A program made the position numbers and the translations under genes. 64,000 nt of DNA from Clostridia bacterium (lineage in GTDB: Bacteria; Bacillota; Clostridia; Christensenellales; Aristaeellaceae), in contig JAFWEJ010000015.1 in the NCBI GenBank assembly GCA_017512985.1, positions 1-64,000 of the forward strand, in the 5' to 3' direction. Below the pieces are notes generated by a model. The model was not told where the DNA came from and made no database searches. It worked only from the letters and a program-made list of their open reading frames with translations. Numbering within the stretch: the first letter of the stretch is position 1; every line of letters begins with the position of its first letter. Shown in pieces: positions 1 through 8,024 of this stretch.

Positions 1-130
1 GGTAGGACATTTTCCCACATGCTGATTTCGACCTTGCTTGGTAAGGGCGTCGGAGCAACTGGGAAACCGGGTCACTTCCGAACGCTGTTCCCGTTTTCAG
101 TTTCCGGAAAGACGGTAGTCGGCCTACTTC

Positions 131-172
131 TTAGGAGGCGAATGCTCTATCCTGCTGAGCTACGGGTGCAGA
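131..172 (-). tRNA. tRNA-Arg(CCU), 5' half only
   Basis: Read on the minus strand, this begins with a standard acceptor strand (GCACCCG), the D arm (GCTC..GAGC) and an anticodon stem-loop TTCGC-CTCCTAA with anticodon CCT, which fits tRNA-Arg. The next bases should be GCGAA to close the anticodon stem, but the sequence departs after the first G, and no acceptor 3' strand (CGGGTGC) occurs in the remaining 130 bases to the window edge. The gene is therefore interrupted just 3' of the anticodon. An intron, an insertion in the tRNA, or an assembly join could each explain it. Confidence 0.6.
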
Positions 173-236
173 AACATTGAAATTATATGTCCCGAAACCT
201 GTTTTGTCAATCTGAACAGCGCAGAGTGAAAAAGTA

Positions 237-268
237 TTGCAATCCGGGGTGAAAAACGGCAATATAAT
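237..268 (+). promoter_or_regulatory. Possible promoter of the phosphoesterase gene
   Basis: A perfect -10 TATAAT lies at 263-268, about 38 bases before the start codon. The best -35 (TTGCAA, 237-242) sits 20 bases upstream, which is long for a sigma-A promoter, so only the -10 is convincing. Confidence 0.4.
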
Positions 269-306
269 AAGAGAATGACAATGAAACAGGCAATGAGGTG
301 CAGCAC

Positions 307-999
307 ATGAAAATCGTTTTACTGGCGGATCTCCACGGGAATATGGTTGCCACGGAGGCCATGGAGCGCGAGATTGAGCGGATCCGGCCGGACGATATCT
401 GGTTTCTGGGAGACGCGGTGGGCAAGGGGCCTGAGAGCGACAAGACATGCGACTGGGTCAGGACCCACTGCAACCACTGGATCGCCGGGAACTGGGACCT
501 TGTCCTGAGAAGGTTCCCTGAAATGAATGAATTTTATGTAAAGCAGGTCGGGCCGGAACGGCTCGACTGGCTGGAATCGCTGCCGCAGGAGGACGAACTG
601 GAGATCAGCGGCTTCCGGTTCAGGCTGGTCCACGGGCGCTTCCTGAATCCGCTGTACCTGAGTTTTGACCCGGACGAAAAACTGCGGGAGGGCTTCAAGT
701 TTAAAGACGGCAGACCGGAAGCGAACGGCATGATCTGCGCGGACAGCCACCGGCCTTTTGTCCGGCCGCTGGAGGGTGGGTATGCGATCAATACCGGCAG
801 CGTCGGGGACAACCTGAGCCTGACGCGGGCCCACGCGGTGCTGCTGGAGGGAGAAGCAGGCCCCGCGCCGCTGAACATCACGATCCTGTCGGTTCCGTAC
901 GATAACCGCAAGGCGGTGGAGCGGGCGGACCTCTATCCGGACCTGCCGATGAAGGAAGCGTTCCAGCGGGAACTGCTGACCGGGATCTATTCACGCTGA
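307..999 (+). CDS. YfcE-type metallophosphoesterase
   Basis: Calcineurin-like phosphoesterase of about 230 residues, the usual size of the small YfcE/MJ0936 group that hydrolyses phosphodiesters with two metal ions. The N-terminus carries the metal motif ADLHGN, followed by GDAVGKGP, then GNWD in place of the usual GNHD, and HGR near residue 115. The ATG at 307 is chosen because AGGTG lies 6 bases upstream; an in-frame GTG at 298 lies inside that ribosome site. The cytoplasmic substrate cannot be told from sequence. The next gene follows after 17 bases, so the two are probably cotranscribed. Confidence 0.8.
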   Translation: MKIVLLADLHGNMVATEAMEREIERIRPDDIWFLGDAVGKGPESDKTCDWVRTHCNHWIAGNWDLVLRRFPEMNEFYVKQVGPERLDWLESLPQEDELEISGFRFRLVHGRFLNPLYLSFDPDEKLREGFKFKDGRPEANGMICADSHRPFVRPLEGGYAINTGSVGDNLSLTRAHAVLLEGEAGPAPLNITILSVPYDNRKAVERADLYPDLPMKEAFQRELLTGIYSR

Positions 1000-1016
1000 C
1001 AGGGGAGGAGACGCAT

Positions 1017-1238
1017 ATGGCATTCCCTTTTTTCTCCGGAAAGAAAAAACCGGCGGTCCAGCCCCATAAGGGCACGCCGGTTATTCGCTGCAGTATCTGT
1101 ACGGGGGAGCAGGTGGCCGGTTTCCGCGACGGCGAAACCGGGCGGTTCGAAGAGGTCATGCTTCTCCGCACGCCTGAAGACCTGGAACGGTTCAGGCAGC
1201 ATTACGGGATCAGCGGTGAGATTGAAAAGATCTACTGA
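1017..1238 (+). CDS. Small conserved protein with CXXC pair
   Basis: A 73-residue protein preceded by a strong ribosome site (GGGGAGGAG). It has a basic N-terminus (FFSGKKKP), then RCSICTGEQVAGF with a CxxC pair at about residues 25-28, and a predicted helical C-terminal half (TPEDLERFRQHYGI). There is no signal peptide or membrane segment. The CxxC suggests metal or redox binding, but I do not recognise a characterised function. It ends 2 bases before the convergent ROK kinase gene. Confidence 0.7.
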   Translation: MAFPFFSGKKKPAVQPHKGTPVIRCSICTGEQVAGFRDGETGRFEEVMLLRTPEDLERFRQHYGISGEIEKIY

Positions 1239-1240
1239 GA

Positions 1241-2203
1241 TCAGCCCAGGCCCTTGATCATGGCCAGGTCGCCGTAGAGGATGGAATCATCGCCCAGCGA
1301 AGCGGTCTTGATCTCCACGGTGGAGCGGATGGTGGGCATGCAGTAGCGGTCCACCTCGGCCAGGATCTTCTTCAGGAAGGTATCGCCGAGGGCTTCGATG
1401 ACGCCGCCGCCGTAGAGCACCAGGTCCGGAGAGATCGTGTTGATCAGGTTGCCGGTGGCGACCGCCAGCCAGTGGCAGGCACGGTCCACGGCTTCCATGG
1501 CCACCTGGTCTCCGGCTTCCAGGGCTTTGACCAGCTTCTTGGAACGGAAGACGCCGTCCTTGATGGCGTCCGCCATGACGGATTCCCGGCCGCGGCTGAT
1601 CTGCTGGCGCATATAGGCGGTCATGCCCTGCTTGCTGGAGAAGGCTTCCAGGCAGCCGCGCTGGCCGCAGTTGCACAGCGGGCCTTCCGGATCCAGGATC
1701 ATGTGTCCGTATTCGGCCGCCTTGAACTGGTTGCCGGTAAAGAGCTTGCCGTTGAGGATCAGGCCGCCGCCCATGCCGGTGCCGACGAAGAAGCCAACAA
1801 TGTTTTTGTAGCCTTTGCCGGCGCCGAAATGGTATTCGCCCAGGACGCCCAGGTTTACGTCGTTGCCGACATAGAAGGGGACGCCGAACTTTTTGCGCAT
1901 GGCGGAAGCAATATCGTAATCACGCCAGGGGAGGTTCGGCGTGAAGAGCACGATCCCTTTTTCCTGATCAATCACGCCGGGGGCGCAGGACGCCACGGCG
2001 TTCACTTTTTTCCTGTCGATGCCGGATTCCTTGATCATCTCTTCCACGACACTGATGATGACCTTTTCCACGTCGGCGGAACCTTCGCCGCCGCTCTTGG
2101 AACGCTTCTTCAGGCGGTGGATAATCTGGTCTTTCTCATTGAAGATCGCGCCGAGCACCTTGGTGCCGCCGACGTCCAGACAGATGTTATAGCTTTCAGC
2201 CAT
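1241..2203 (-). CDS. ROK-family sugar kinase (glucokinase-like)
   Basis: A 320-residue ROK protein. The N-terminal ATP-binding loop reads DVGGTK, the sugar-binding region is GxxxxEYGHM, and the ROK zinc site is CNCGQRGCLEA near residues 176-186. There is no N-terminal helix-turn-helix, so this is a kinase rather than a NagC/XylR-type repressor. It most likely phosphorylates glucose or another hexose in the cytoplasm with ATP. The ribosome site AAGGGGG precedes the ATG. It lies downstream of ppk on the same strand with a 31-base gap, so cotranscription is plausible. The exact hexose is not determined by these motifs. Confidence 0.85.
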   Translation of the reverse strand: MAESYNICLDVGGTKVLGAIFNEKDQIIHRLKKRSKSGGEGSADVEKVIISVVEEMIKESGIDRKKVNAVASCAPGVIDQEKGIVLFTPNLPWRDYDIASAMRKKFGVPFYVGNDVNLGVLGEYHFGAGKGYKNIVGFFVGTGMGGGLILNGKLFTGNQFKAAEYGHMILDPEGPLCNCGQRGCLEAFSSKQGMTAYMRQQISRGRESVMADAIKDGVFRSKKLVKALEAGDQVAMEAVDRACHWLAVATGNLINTISPDLVLYGGGVIEALGDTFLKKILAEVDRYCMPTIRSTVEIKTASLGDDSILYGDLAMIKGLG

Positions 2204-2234
2204 GGTGAAACCCCCTTCTTGATCAAATCAGTCT

Positions 2235-4394
2235 TTATTCATGGGAAGAGAACAGACGGTGGAACCACCCGGTGCGGGCGGTCTTTCTGCTGTTGTCTGC
2301 CTGCCTGACAGCTGTGGGGCGGGGAGACGCGGCCTGGGGTTCCCGCCGCGACACTTTCAGCGCGCTGAAGTAGCGGTAGAGCGCTTCCTGGGAGGAGGTG
2401 CCTTCGCCGCCTTCTTCCAGCGCGTACCTGCCGTCGGGCAGCATCTGCCAGCCTTTTTCCTTGTCGCTGCGCAGCGCGTTCAGGATCTCGTTGAGCTGTG
2501 TGCGGGTATCCGGAGTAACAGCTTCCATGAAGGCTTCCACGCGCCGCTCCAGGTTCCGGTTGAGCAGGTCGCCCGAGCCGATGAACAGGCGCTGGTCCGC
2601 GCCTTCACCGAAACTGTAGATCCGGGAATGCTCCAGCCAGCGGCCGATGACGCTCACGACGGTGATGTTGTCCGTCAGGCCGGGAACGCCGGGGCGCAGG
2701 GAACAGATGCCGCGGATGAACAGTTCCACGCGGACGCCCGCCTGGGAGCATTCGATCAGCTTGTCCATCACTTCGCGGTTATTGAGGGAATTGACCTTGA
2801 TGGCGACGCGGCCGTTTGCACCCTTGGCAATCTCCCGGTCCAGCAGCTCCATGACGCGGGGCTTGAAGCTCAGCGGCGCGATCCACAGGGAACGGGTTTC
2901 CGGCGGAATCTCACCATTTTCCAGCGCGGCGAACGTTGCCTCGGCTTCGCGGCCGACATCTTCCCGGGCGGTGATCAGGGACAGGTCGGTATACTGTTCG
3001 CCGGTCACTTCGTTATAGTTGCCGGTGCCGACCTGGGTGATGTGGCAGACCCCGGCGCCGCGGTCACGGGTGATGACGCACAGCTTGCTGTGCACCTTAT
3101 GGTCCGGCAGGCCGTAGATGACGCGGCAGCCCGCGCCTTCCAGCAGCTCGGAAAAGTCGATGTTGTTCTGCTCGTCAAACCGGGCACGCAGCTCCAGCAG
3201 GCAGACCACGTCCTTGCCGCGGTCGGCGGCATAGGCCAGGGCAGCCGCGATCTTGCTTGAGCCGGACATGCGGTAGAGCGTGATCTTGATGGAACGGACA
3301 TCCGGGGTATCCGCGGCTTCGTAAATCAGGTCCACAAAGGGGGCCATGCTCTGGAAGGGGAAGCTCAGGAGCAGGTCCTTTTTCTCGATATAGGAGAAAT
3401 ATTCACCCTTCTTCAGACCGATATCGCGGGCCGGCCGGCGCTCCGGATAGCGGAATTCCGCCGGGAGGTTAATGCAGGAACGGAAGGACAGGTCGAAGGG
3501 AACGGTCTGGGTGAAGACGCGGTTTTCCGGAACACGGAGCTTCCGGATCAGCAGGGCCTTGGCCGGATCGGTCAGCTTGCCGTAAATCCGGGCGCGGACC
3601 GGCATCTCGCGCTTCCGTTTGGACAGCATGCCGGAGACCTTGTTGCGGAAGTCGTCGTCGGCCCGGTCCTCCATGCTGGAGAAGAAGACGTCCGCGTTGC
3701 GGGTCACGTCCACGATGGCGGCCTGCATGATGCTTTCCTTTTTGAGCAGCAGGGGCAGGAAATGCCGGACCAGCGGGGCGGTCGGGACAATTTTCTGGAA
3801 GCCCTCGATCTCAAAGCTCTGGTAGGCCGGGATGCGGTGGAGCGGGATAAAGCAGAGCTTCTGCTCCCTGCCTGTACCGAGGAAGGCCACGACGTTGGTT
3901 TCGCCGTTCCAGAGGAAGGGAAGGGGCTGGTCGATGCCGATCATCTGCGGCTGGAGCAGATCCTTTATATCGCCGAAGAGCTTTTTGCTCATCAGCTCAT
4001 CCACTTTGCTGATCTTTTTGAAGTCCAGCACGTCCACCTTGTTGTCGTGCAGTTCTTCCCGGATTGCCTTCCAGATGCTTTCCATGAGCGCCTGCTGTTC
4101 CCGGGTCACGCGGAGGGCTTCGGTGATCTGCGTCGCGGGCAGCATGCCGGACACCGGATCTCCCTTATCCGGGGCCAGCAGGTCGCGGTGCGTCAGGATG
4201 CCGATGCGCACGCGGTAGAACTCTTCCAGGTTGGACTGGTAGATCATCAGGAACTTTAACCGCTCAAGCAGGGGCACCTTCGGGTCGGCAGCCTCCAGCA
4301 GGACACGCTTGTTGAATGCCAGCCAGCTCAGTTCCCGGTTGACATAAATACTCTCCGGCGCGGCCTGCTTGCTCTTGTTTTCCTTGGAAGGCAT
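2235..4394 (-). CDS. ppk1: Polyphosphate kinase 1
   Basis: PPK1 reversibly makes inorganic polyphosphate from ATP. The N-terminal signature NRELSWLAFN, the middle domain, and both catalytic phospholipase-D-like histidines are present: one in DHKVHSKLCVI and one in RWLEHSRIYSFG. The length, about 719 residues, is normal. I place the start at ATG 4394, with AGGA about 11 bases upstream; the longer reading uses a TTG that abuts the ribosome site. The C-terminus carries a basic, Ser/Arg-rich tail. The enzyme is cytoplasmic or membrane-associated. No exopolyphosphatase gene lies nearby. Confidence 0.93.
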   Translation of the reverse strand: MPSKENKSKQAAPESIYVNRELSWLAFNKRVLLEAADPKVPLLERLKFLMIYQSNLEEFYRVRIGILTHRDLLAPDKGDPVSGMLPATQITEALRVTREQQALMESIWKAIREELHDNKVDVLDFKKISKVDELMSKKLFGDIKDLLQPQMIGIDQPLPFLWNGETNVVAFLGTGREQKLCFIPLHRIPAYQSFEIEGFQKIVPTAPLVRHFLPLLLKKESIMQAAIVDVTRNADVFFSSMEDRADDDFRNKVSGMLSKRKREMPVRARIYGKLTDPAKALLIRKLRVPENRVFTQTVPFDLSFRSCINLPAEFRYPERRPARDIGLKKGEYFSYIEKKDLLLSFPFQSMAPFVDLIYEAADTPDVRSIKITLYRMSGSSKIAAALAYAADRGKDVVCLLELRARFDEQNNIDFSELLEGAGCRVIYGLPDHKVHSKLCVITRDRGAGVCHITQVGTGNYNEVTGEQYTDLSLITAREDVGREAEATFAALENGEIPPETRSLWIAPLSFKPRVMELLDREIAKGANGRVAIKVNSLNNREVMDKLIECSQAGVRVELFIRGICSLRPGVPGLTDNITVVSVIGRWLEHSRIYSFGEGADQRLFIGSGDLLNRNLERRVEAFMEAVTPDTRTQLNEILNALRSDKEKGWQMLPDGRYALEEGGEGTSSQEALYRYFSALKVSRREPQAASPRPTAVRQADNSRKTARTGWFHRLFSSHE

Positions 4395-4431
4395 AAATAT
4401 GATCAATCCTTTAGTCTTTTATGGTGTTGTT

Positions 4432-4475
4432 CAAAACGGGATCTTCCGTCCATTATTGTACGACAGAAGACCCCG
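4432..4475 (-). terminator. Terminator after uxuA
   Basis: Read on the minus strand, two arms (CGGGGTCTTCTGTC and GACGGAAGATCCCG) pair with two mismatches and are followed by TTTTG. It lies just past the end of the mannonate dehydratase gene and before ppk1. Confidence 0.5.
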
Positions 4476-4511
4476 TAAATCAATATACGTGCCGCGGAAG
4501 AAATATACCTC

Positions 4512-5597
4512 TTACTTTTTCCCGTCGAGCCGGTCCATCAGGTCCCACGCGCCGAGCATGTACATGATGCCCATCGCGCGGTCATACAGGCCGTAGCCGG
4601 GGCGGACATTGCCGGGCGTTTCCGTCCAGAGCTGGCGGCCGTGGTCCGGACGGATGTAGCCTTCAAAGCCGTTATCGTGATAGGCGCGGAGGATTTCCAG
4701 AATGCCGGTGTCTCCGTCGCAGTCCCGGTGGCTGGCTTCACAGAAGTCGCCGTTGGGGAAATGGCGGACGTTGCGGATATGGGCAAAGGCAATGCGGCCG
4801 CAGTGCTTCCGGACGATTTCCGCCACATTATTCTTCGGGTTCGCGTTCAGGGAACCGGAGCAGAGGGTCAGGCAGTTGTAAGGATCGTCTACCATGGACA
4901 GGAAGCGGGAAATGCTCTCCTCGTCCACCAGGAGGCGGGGCAGGCCGAAGATATCCCACGGCGGATCGTCCATGTGCACGGCCATTTTGATATCGCACTC
5001 ATGGCAGACCGGCATCAGGCGTTCCAGGAAGTATCTGAAGTTTTCCCAGAGTTTTTCGCGCGTAACGTCCTTATAGGCGGCAAAGAGCTCGTCCAGGCGG
5101 GCCATGCGCTCCGGCTCCCAGCCGGGGAAGGTGAGGCCGTTGAGGTTCTTCAGGATATAATCCGCCATGGCCCGGGGGTCATCCTGAATCATGTCCGCCT
5201 GGTAGAACAGGGCGGTGGAACCGTCGCCCACGGGGTGGAACAGGTCGGTCCGCGTCCAGTCGAACACGGGCATGAAGTTGTAGCAGATGACTTTGACGCC
5301 GAAGGGCGCCAGGTTGCGGATGGTCTGGATGTAGTTGTCGATATACCGGTCCCGCGTGGGCAGGCCGATCTTGATATCGTCATGCACGTTGACGGATTCG
5401 ACGACGTCCATGTTGAAGCCGTACGCCTCAATTTGCCTGCGGACCTCTTCGATCTCTTCCGGTTCCCAGACTTCGCCGGGCATCTTGTTGTGAAGCGCCC
5501 AGACGATCGTGGAGACACCGGGGATCTGGCGGATGTCCTGAAGTGAGATCTTGTCATTGCCTTCTCCGTACCAGCGGAAACCCATCTGCATCGGCAT
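4512..5597 (-). CDS. uxuA: Mannonate dehydratase
   Basis: UxuA dehydrates D-mannonate to 2-keto-3-deoxygluconate in glucuronate breakdown. The 361-residue protein begins with the family pattern MGFRWYGEGND, followed by IPGVSTIVWALH, then VHMDDPPWDIFGLPR and IAFAHIRNVR, which supply metal and substrate ligands of the TIM barrel, and ends with RPDHGRQLWTE. The length is normal. GGAGGA precedes the ATG. No other hexuronate genes (uxaC, uxuB) are in the window, so the rest of the pathway must lie elsewhere. Confidence 0.93.
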   Translation of the reverse strand: MPMQMGFRWYGEGNDKISLQDIRQIPGVSTIVWALHNKMPGEVWEPEEIEEVRRQIEAYGFNMDVVESVNVHDDIKIGLPTRDRYIDNYIQTIRNLAPFGVKVICYNFMPVFDWTRTDLFHPVGDGSTALFYQADMIQDDPRAMADYILKNLNGLTFPGWEPERMARLDELFAAYKDVTREKLWENFRYFLERLMPVCHECDIKMAVHMDDPPWDIFGLPRLLVDEESISRFLSMVDDPYNCLTLCSGSLNANPKNNVAEIVRKHCGRIAFAHIRNVRHFPNGDFCEASHRDCDGDTGILEILRAYHDNGFEGYIRPDHGRQLWTETPGNVRPGYGLYDRAMGIMYMLGAWDLMDRLDGKK

Positions 5598-5614
5598 AGT
5601 TTATTCCTCCGGAA

Positions 5615-5650
5615 TCAATGAATAATGCACAATGTATAATGCACAATGAG
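5615..5650. repeat. AT-rich dispersed repeat (ATTCATTGTGCATTAT type)
   Basis: In the uxuA leader the plus strand reads AATGAATAATGCACAATG, then TATAATGCACAATG. This resembles the copies at 10893-10910 and 37159-37185, built from the same AATTCAT/CACAATT words, and looks like an intergenic dispersed repeat. Confidence 0.45.
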
Positions 5651-5699
5651 AAGTGTAGCTGAAAAACGAAGATCATTCAACCGTTTTCTGAGAAAAACC

Positions 5700-6770
5700 T
5701 CAGGCTTCGGACGCCCTGCGCTCGTTCCGGCGGATCCGGTTGATGTGTCGCTCGAATTCCCCGCCGCTGATCAGTTCCGCAAGCACGTACTGCTCGAAGG
5801 CAGGGACGGTGCAGCTGTAAAATCCGGCCCGCAGTTCAAAGACCGGAAGCAGCGCTCGGGGAAGCACCATATATCCGACCCGGAAAGAAGGAGAAACCGT
5901 GCGTGAAAACGTGTTGAGATAGATTACGTTCTGCCGGGCCGACCCGGCAAAGAGCGTTTCTTCCGGCTTGCGCAGGAGGGAGAACTCGGACTCATAGTCA
6001 TCCTCCACAATATAGCGGTCCGGGGAATCCGCCCAGCGGAGATATTCCCGGCGCTTGGAAGGGGTCGCGGTGACTCCGCTGGGAAAGCTGCGGAAAGGTG
6101 TGATATGCAGGACGGAGGCGGATGTATCGCGGAGCGCCTCGGAGAGAATGCCGTCCCTGCCCAGGGGGCAGTAGTCCACCTGTACGCCGCGGGAACGGTA
6201 TACCTGCTCAATCTTCCGGTAGGACGGCGCTTCCACGCCGTAGACGCGGCCGCTGCCCAGCAGTTCCACCACAAGTCCGTAGAGGTATTCAGCGCCGGAC
6301 CCTATGACGATCTGGTCCGCCCGGACGCGGATACCGCGGTTGCGGGCCAGGTAGTTGCAGAGCGCCTCCCGCAGTTCCGCACAGCCGGTGTTGGGCGGCC
6401 GGACCATGATTTCTTCCGCGTATTCGGAAAGCACCCGGCGCATCACCTTTGCCAGGGTGGGGAACGGAAAAGTGTCCCGGCCCGGAGCGGGCTGCGCGGG
6501 CGGGAGGCGGTGCTCCGCCCGGACAGAGGGCTGGGTGAAGCCGTCCGTTTCCCGGTAGACGACATAGCAGCCGCTGCGGGGGCGCGGTTCGGCATAGCCT
6601 TCTTCACAGAGCAGCTCGATGCTGTGCTCCGCGGTGACAGCGCTGACGCCGCGGTCCCGGGCGAGCACGCGGCGGGAGGGCAGGCGGCTGCCGTAAGGCC
6701 GGACGCCGGAAATGATCTCTTCCCGCAGGGATTCATACAGGGCCAGGTAAGCCGGCTTGTTCTTTTTCAT
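5700..6770 (-). CDS. MocR/PdxR-type regulator, C-terminally short
   Basis: GntR-type winged helix (residues about 1-75: SRLPSRRVLARDRGVSAVTA) fused to a fold-type I aminotransferase domain. The PLP pocket region includes VIGSGAEYLYGL, VEDDYESEF and the lysine-region FSRTVSPSFRVGYM; at the position where MocR proteins usually carry the PLP lysine (FSK/GSFSK) an R is read (TFSRTVSP). At 356 residues it is about 100 short of typical MocR proteins and stops just after HINRIRRNERRASEA. Only about 100 bases lie before uxuA, so no hidden C-terminus fits there. There is no ribosome site before the ATG. It is divergent from an ECF S component it probably regulates. Confidence 0.75.
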   Translation of the reverse strand: MKKNKPAYLALYESLREEIISGVRPYGSRLPSRRVLARDRGVSAVTAEHSIELLCEEGYAEPRPRSGCYVVYRETDGFTQPSVRAEHRLPPAQPAPGRDTFPFPTLAKVMRRVLSEYAEEIMVRPPNTGCAELREALCNYLARNRGIRVRADQIVIGSGAEYLYGLVVELLGSGRVYGVEAPSYRKIEQVYRSRGVQVDYCPLGRDGILSEALRDTSASVLHITPFRSFPSGVTATPSKRREYLRWADSPDRYIVEDDYESEFSLLRKPEETLFAGSARQNVIYLNTFSRTVSPSFRVGYMVLPRALLPVFELRAGFYSCTVPAFEQYVLAELISGGEFERHINRIRRNERRASEA

Positions 6771-6775
6771 CTGGT

Positions 6776-6781
6776 ATTATA
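6776..6781 (-). promoter_or_regulatory. -10 element of the MocR gene
   Basis: TATAAT on the minus strand ends only 5 bases before the MocR start codon. If this is the true -10, transcription would start at or next to the ATG, giving a leaderless mRNA, consistent with the lack of a ribosome site. No clear -35 is seen. Confidence 0.35.
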
Positions 6782-6801
6782 AAAATCTCTCTTTCTGGCA
6801 C

Positions 6802-6830
6802 TTTTCATATGACCAAATGAAGCATATACT
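6802..6830 (+). promoter_or_regulatory. Promoter of the ECF S component gene
   Basis: TTTTCA at 6802-6807 and TATACT at 6825-6830 are separated by 17 bases. The -10 is good and the -35 weak. The operator-like repeats at 6838-6865 lie immediately downstream. Confidence 0.4.
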
Positions 6831-6837
6831 CCATCGC

Positions 6838-6865
6838 ATACAAAGTCAAGGCTTTGTATACAAAG
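6838..6865. promoter_or_regulatory. Operator-like repeats ATACAAAG / CTTTGTAT
   Basis: ATACAAAG occurs at 6838-6845 and again at 6858-6865, with its reverse complement CTTTGTAT at 6852-6859. The last two overlap to form the perfect palindrome CTTTGTATACAAAG. MocR regulators bind mixed direct and inverted repeats between divergent genes, so this is a likely site for the adjacent regulator. It lies downstream of the predicted -10 and would block transcription if occupied. Confidence 0.5.
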
Positions 6866-6880
6866 AGAGGGGACAGAACC

Positions 6881-7480
6881 ATGAGCAATACAACAGCAAA
6901 CAGGAACAGCAGCACACAGATTATCAGGATTGTATTTGCTGCTGTTATGGCAGCGATCATTTTTGTTATCACAAATTTCCGGATTCCGCTGGGTGAAGGG
7001 AAAGTCCACTTTGCCAATTCCATGTGCCTGCTGGGCGGCCTGCTGCTCGGGCCGGTCTGGGGCGGCACTGCAGCCGGCCTCGGTTCGGCACTTTATGATT
7101 TCACCCATGGATATGGCTTCTTTGAGGCTTTGATCACTTTTGTGAGCAAGTTTGCGATGGCATGGGTCACCGGCATCCTGTATAAGACCTGGGTGTTGAA
7201 AAAAGAAAAAAAGGACTGGCAGGAAGATATTCCGCTCCTGATTATCTCCTGCGCGCTTGGCGCTCTGACCTATATCGCATTGTATATGCTGAAGAGCTGG
7301 CTGTTTAAAATGTATGTCACACCGGTGCCGATCGAAACAATTCCGGCTGTTCTGATTGAAAAGCTGACCGCATCTGCTATTAACGCAGCGTTTGCTGTAT
7401 TAACTGCGCCGATTTTCTATCATGCGGTGCGTCCGGCACTGAAATCGGCCGGAATTCTGAAACAAATGGAATCGCTGTAA
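6881..7480 (+). CDS. ECF transporter S component, vitamin-type
   Basis: A membrane protein of about 200 residues with roughly six hydrophobic segments and the S-component pattern GEGKVHFANSMCLLGGLLLG followed by GLGSALYDFTHGYGF (ECF S component, riboflavin/pantothenate-like family). It would bind a vitamin and dock onto a shared ECF energizing module, which is not in the window. The ATG at 6881 follows GAGAGGGG. The divergent MocR regulator and repeats suggest vitamin B6 or a related PLP precursor as the substrate; that is inference from context, since sequence does not fix S-component specificity. Confidence 0.8.
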   Translation: MSNTTANRNSSTQIIRIVFAAVMAAIIFVITNFRIPLGEGKVHFANSMCLLGGLLLGPVWGGTAAGLGSALYDFTHGYGFFEALITFVSKFAMAWVTGILYKTWVLKKEKKDWQEDIPLLIISCALGALTYIALYMLKSWLFKMYVTPVPIETIPAVLIEKLTASAINAAFAVLTAPIFYHAVRPALKSAGILKQMESL

Positions 7481-7482
7481 GA

Positions 7483-7881
7483 TTACAGCTTAAATCCTGT
7501 AAACATGGCCTGGGCGATATCCTTGCCCAGGTCGTCTTTTATTTCGATGCGGAAGACGCAGCTGGATCGACCGTTCTTGACGCAGTACGCAGTGGAAATC
7601 AGGCGCTTTCCCCTGGAAGCGTTCAGGAAATTCAGGCTGGCCTGCTGGGCCACGCTGGGCCGGTGGGTGTTGTTGCACGCCACGGCGAAGGTGAAGTCCG
7701 CCAGGGCGAGGATCGCGCCGCCCATGAGGTGGCCTTCCGCGTTCTGATGGCGCTCGGTGAGTTCCATGGCGCAGACGGCGCCGTCTTCGGTCAGCGCTTC
7801 CAGCGTCATGTTGTTTTCGGTGGCAAAGCGGTCCTTGACAAAGAACGCTCTGGCTTCTTCAAGTGATGAAAAAGTAGGCAT
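7483..7881 (-). CDS. PaaI-family hotdog thioesterase
   Basis: About 132 residues from the ATG at 7881, which has AGGAGAA upstream. Hotdog-fold signature HQNAEGHLMGGAILALADFTFAVA corresponds to the PaaI/YdiI acyl-CoA thioesterase active region (N-x-x-G-x-x-H-G-G-x-x). It probably hydrolyses an acyl-CoA or aryl-CoA in the cytoplasm. It lies between the convergent S-component gene and the aro operon, and the substrate is unknown. Confidence 0.8.
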   Translation of the reverse strand: MPTFSSLEEARAFFVKDRFATENNMTLEALTEDGAVCAMELTERHQNAEGHLMGGAILALADFTFAVACNNTHRPSVAQQASLNFLNASRGKRLISTAYCVKNGRSSCVFRIEIKDDLGKDIAQAMFTGFKL

Positions 7882-8024
7882 GGATGTGATTCTCCTCTTC
7901 CCCCTGCCCCCTTCTCCATGCTGCGGCATGTGCGTTCTGATGATTGAACGGCATGGAGACGGGGATTATTTAGTGATGGGGGCTGTGCCCCCATATTCCC
8001 CTGATCATATCGGTGGCTGCGGAT

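Noticed and set aside
1..130. Group I intron call for the interruption of tRNA-Arg
   Set aside because: A P1-like hairpin (GCCT...AGGC) can be drawn, but the required U-G pair and the conserved core words are not visible in the part available.
5600..5700. Frameshifted remainder of the MocR C-terminus
   Set aside because: Only about 100 bases separate its stop from the uxuA start, too few for the missing 100 residues in any frame.
7977..7992. GGGGGC-TGT-GCCCCC hairpin as the aro operon terminator
   Set aside because: The stem is short and no T run follows on the minus strand, so it was not listed as a terminator.
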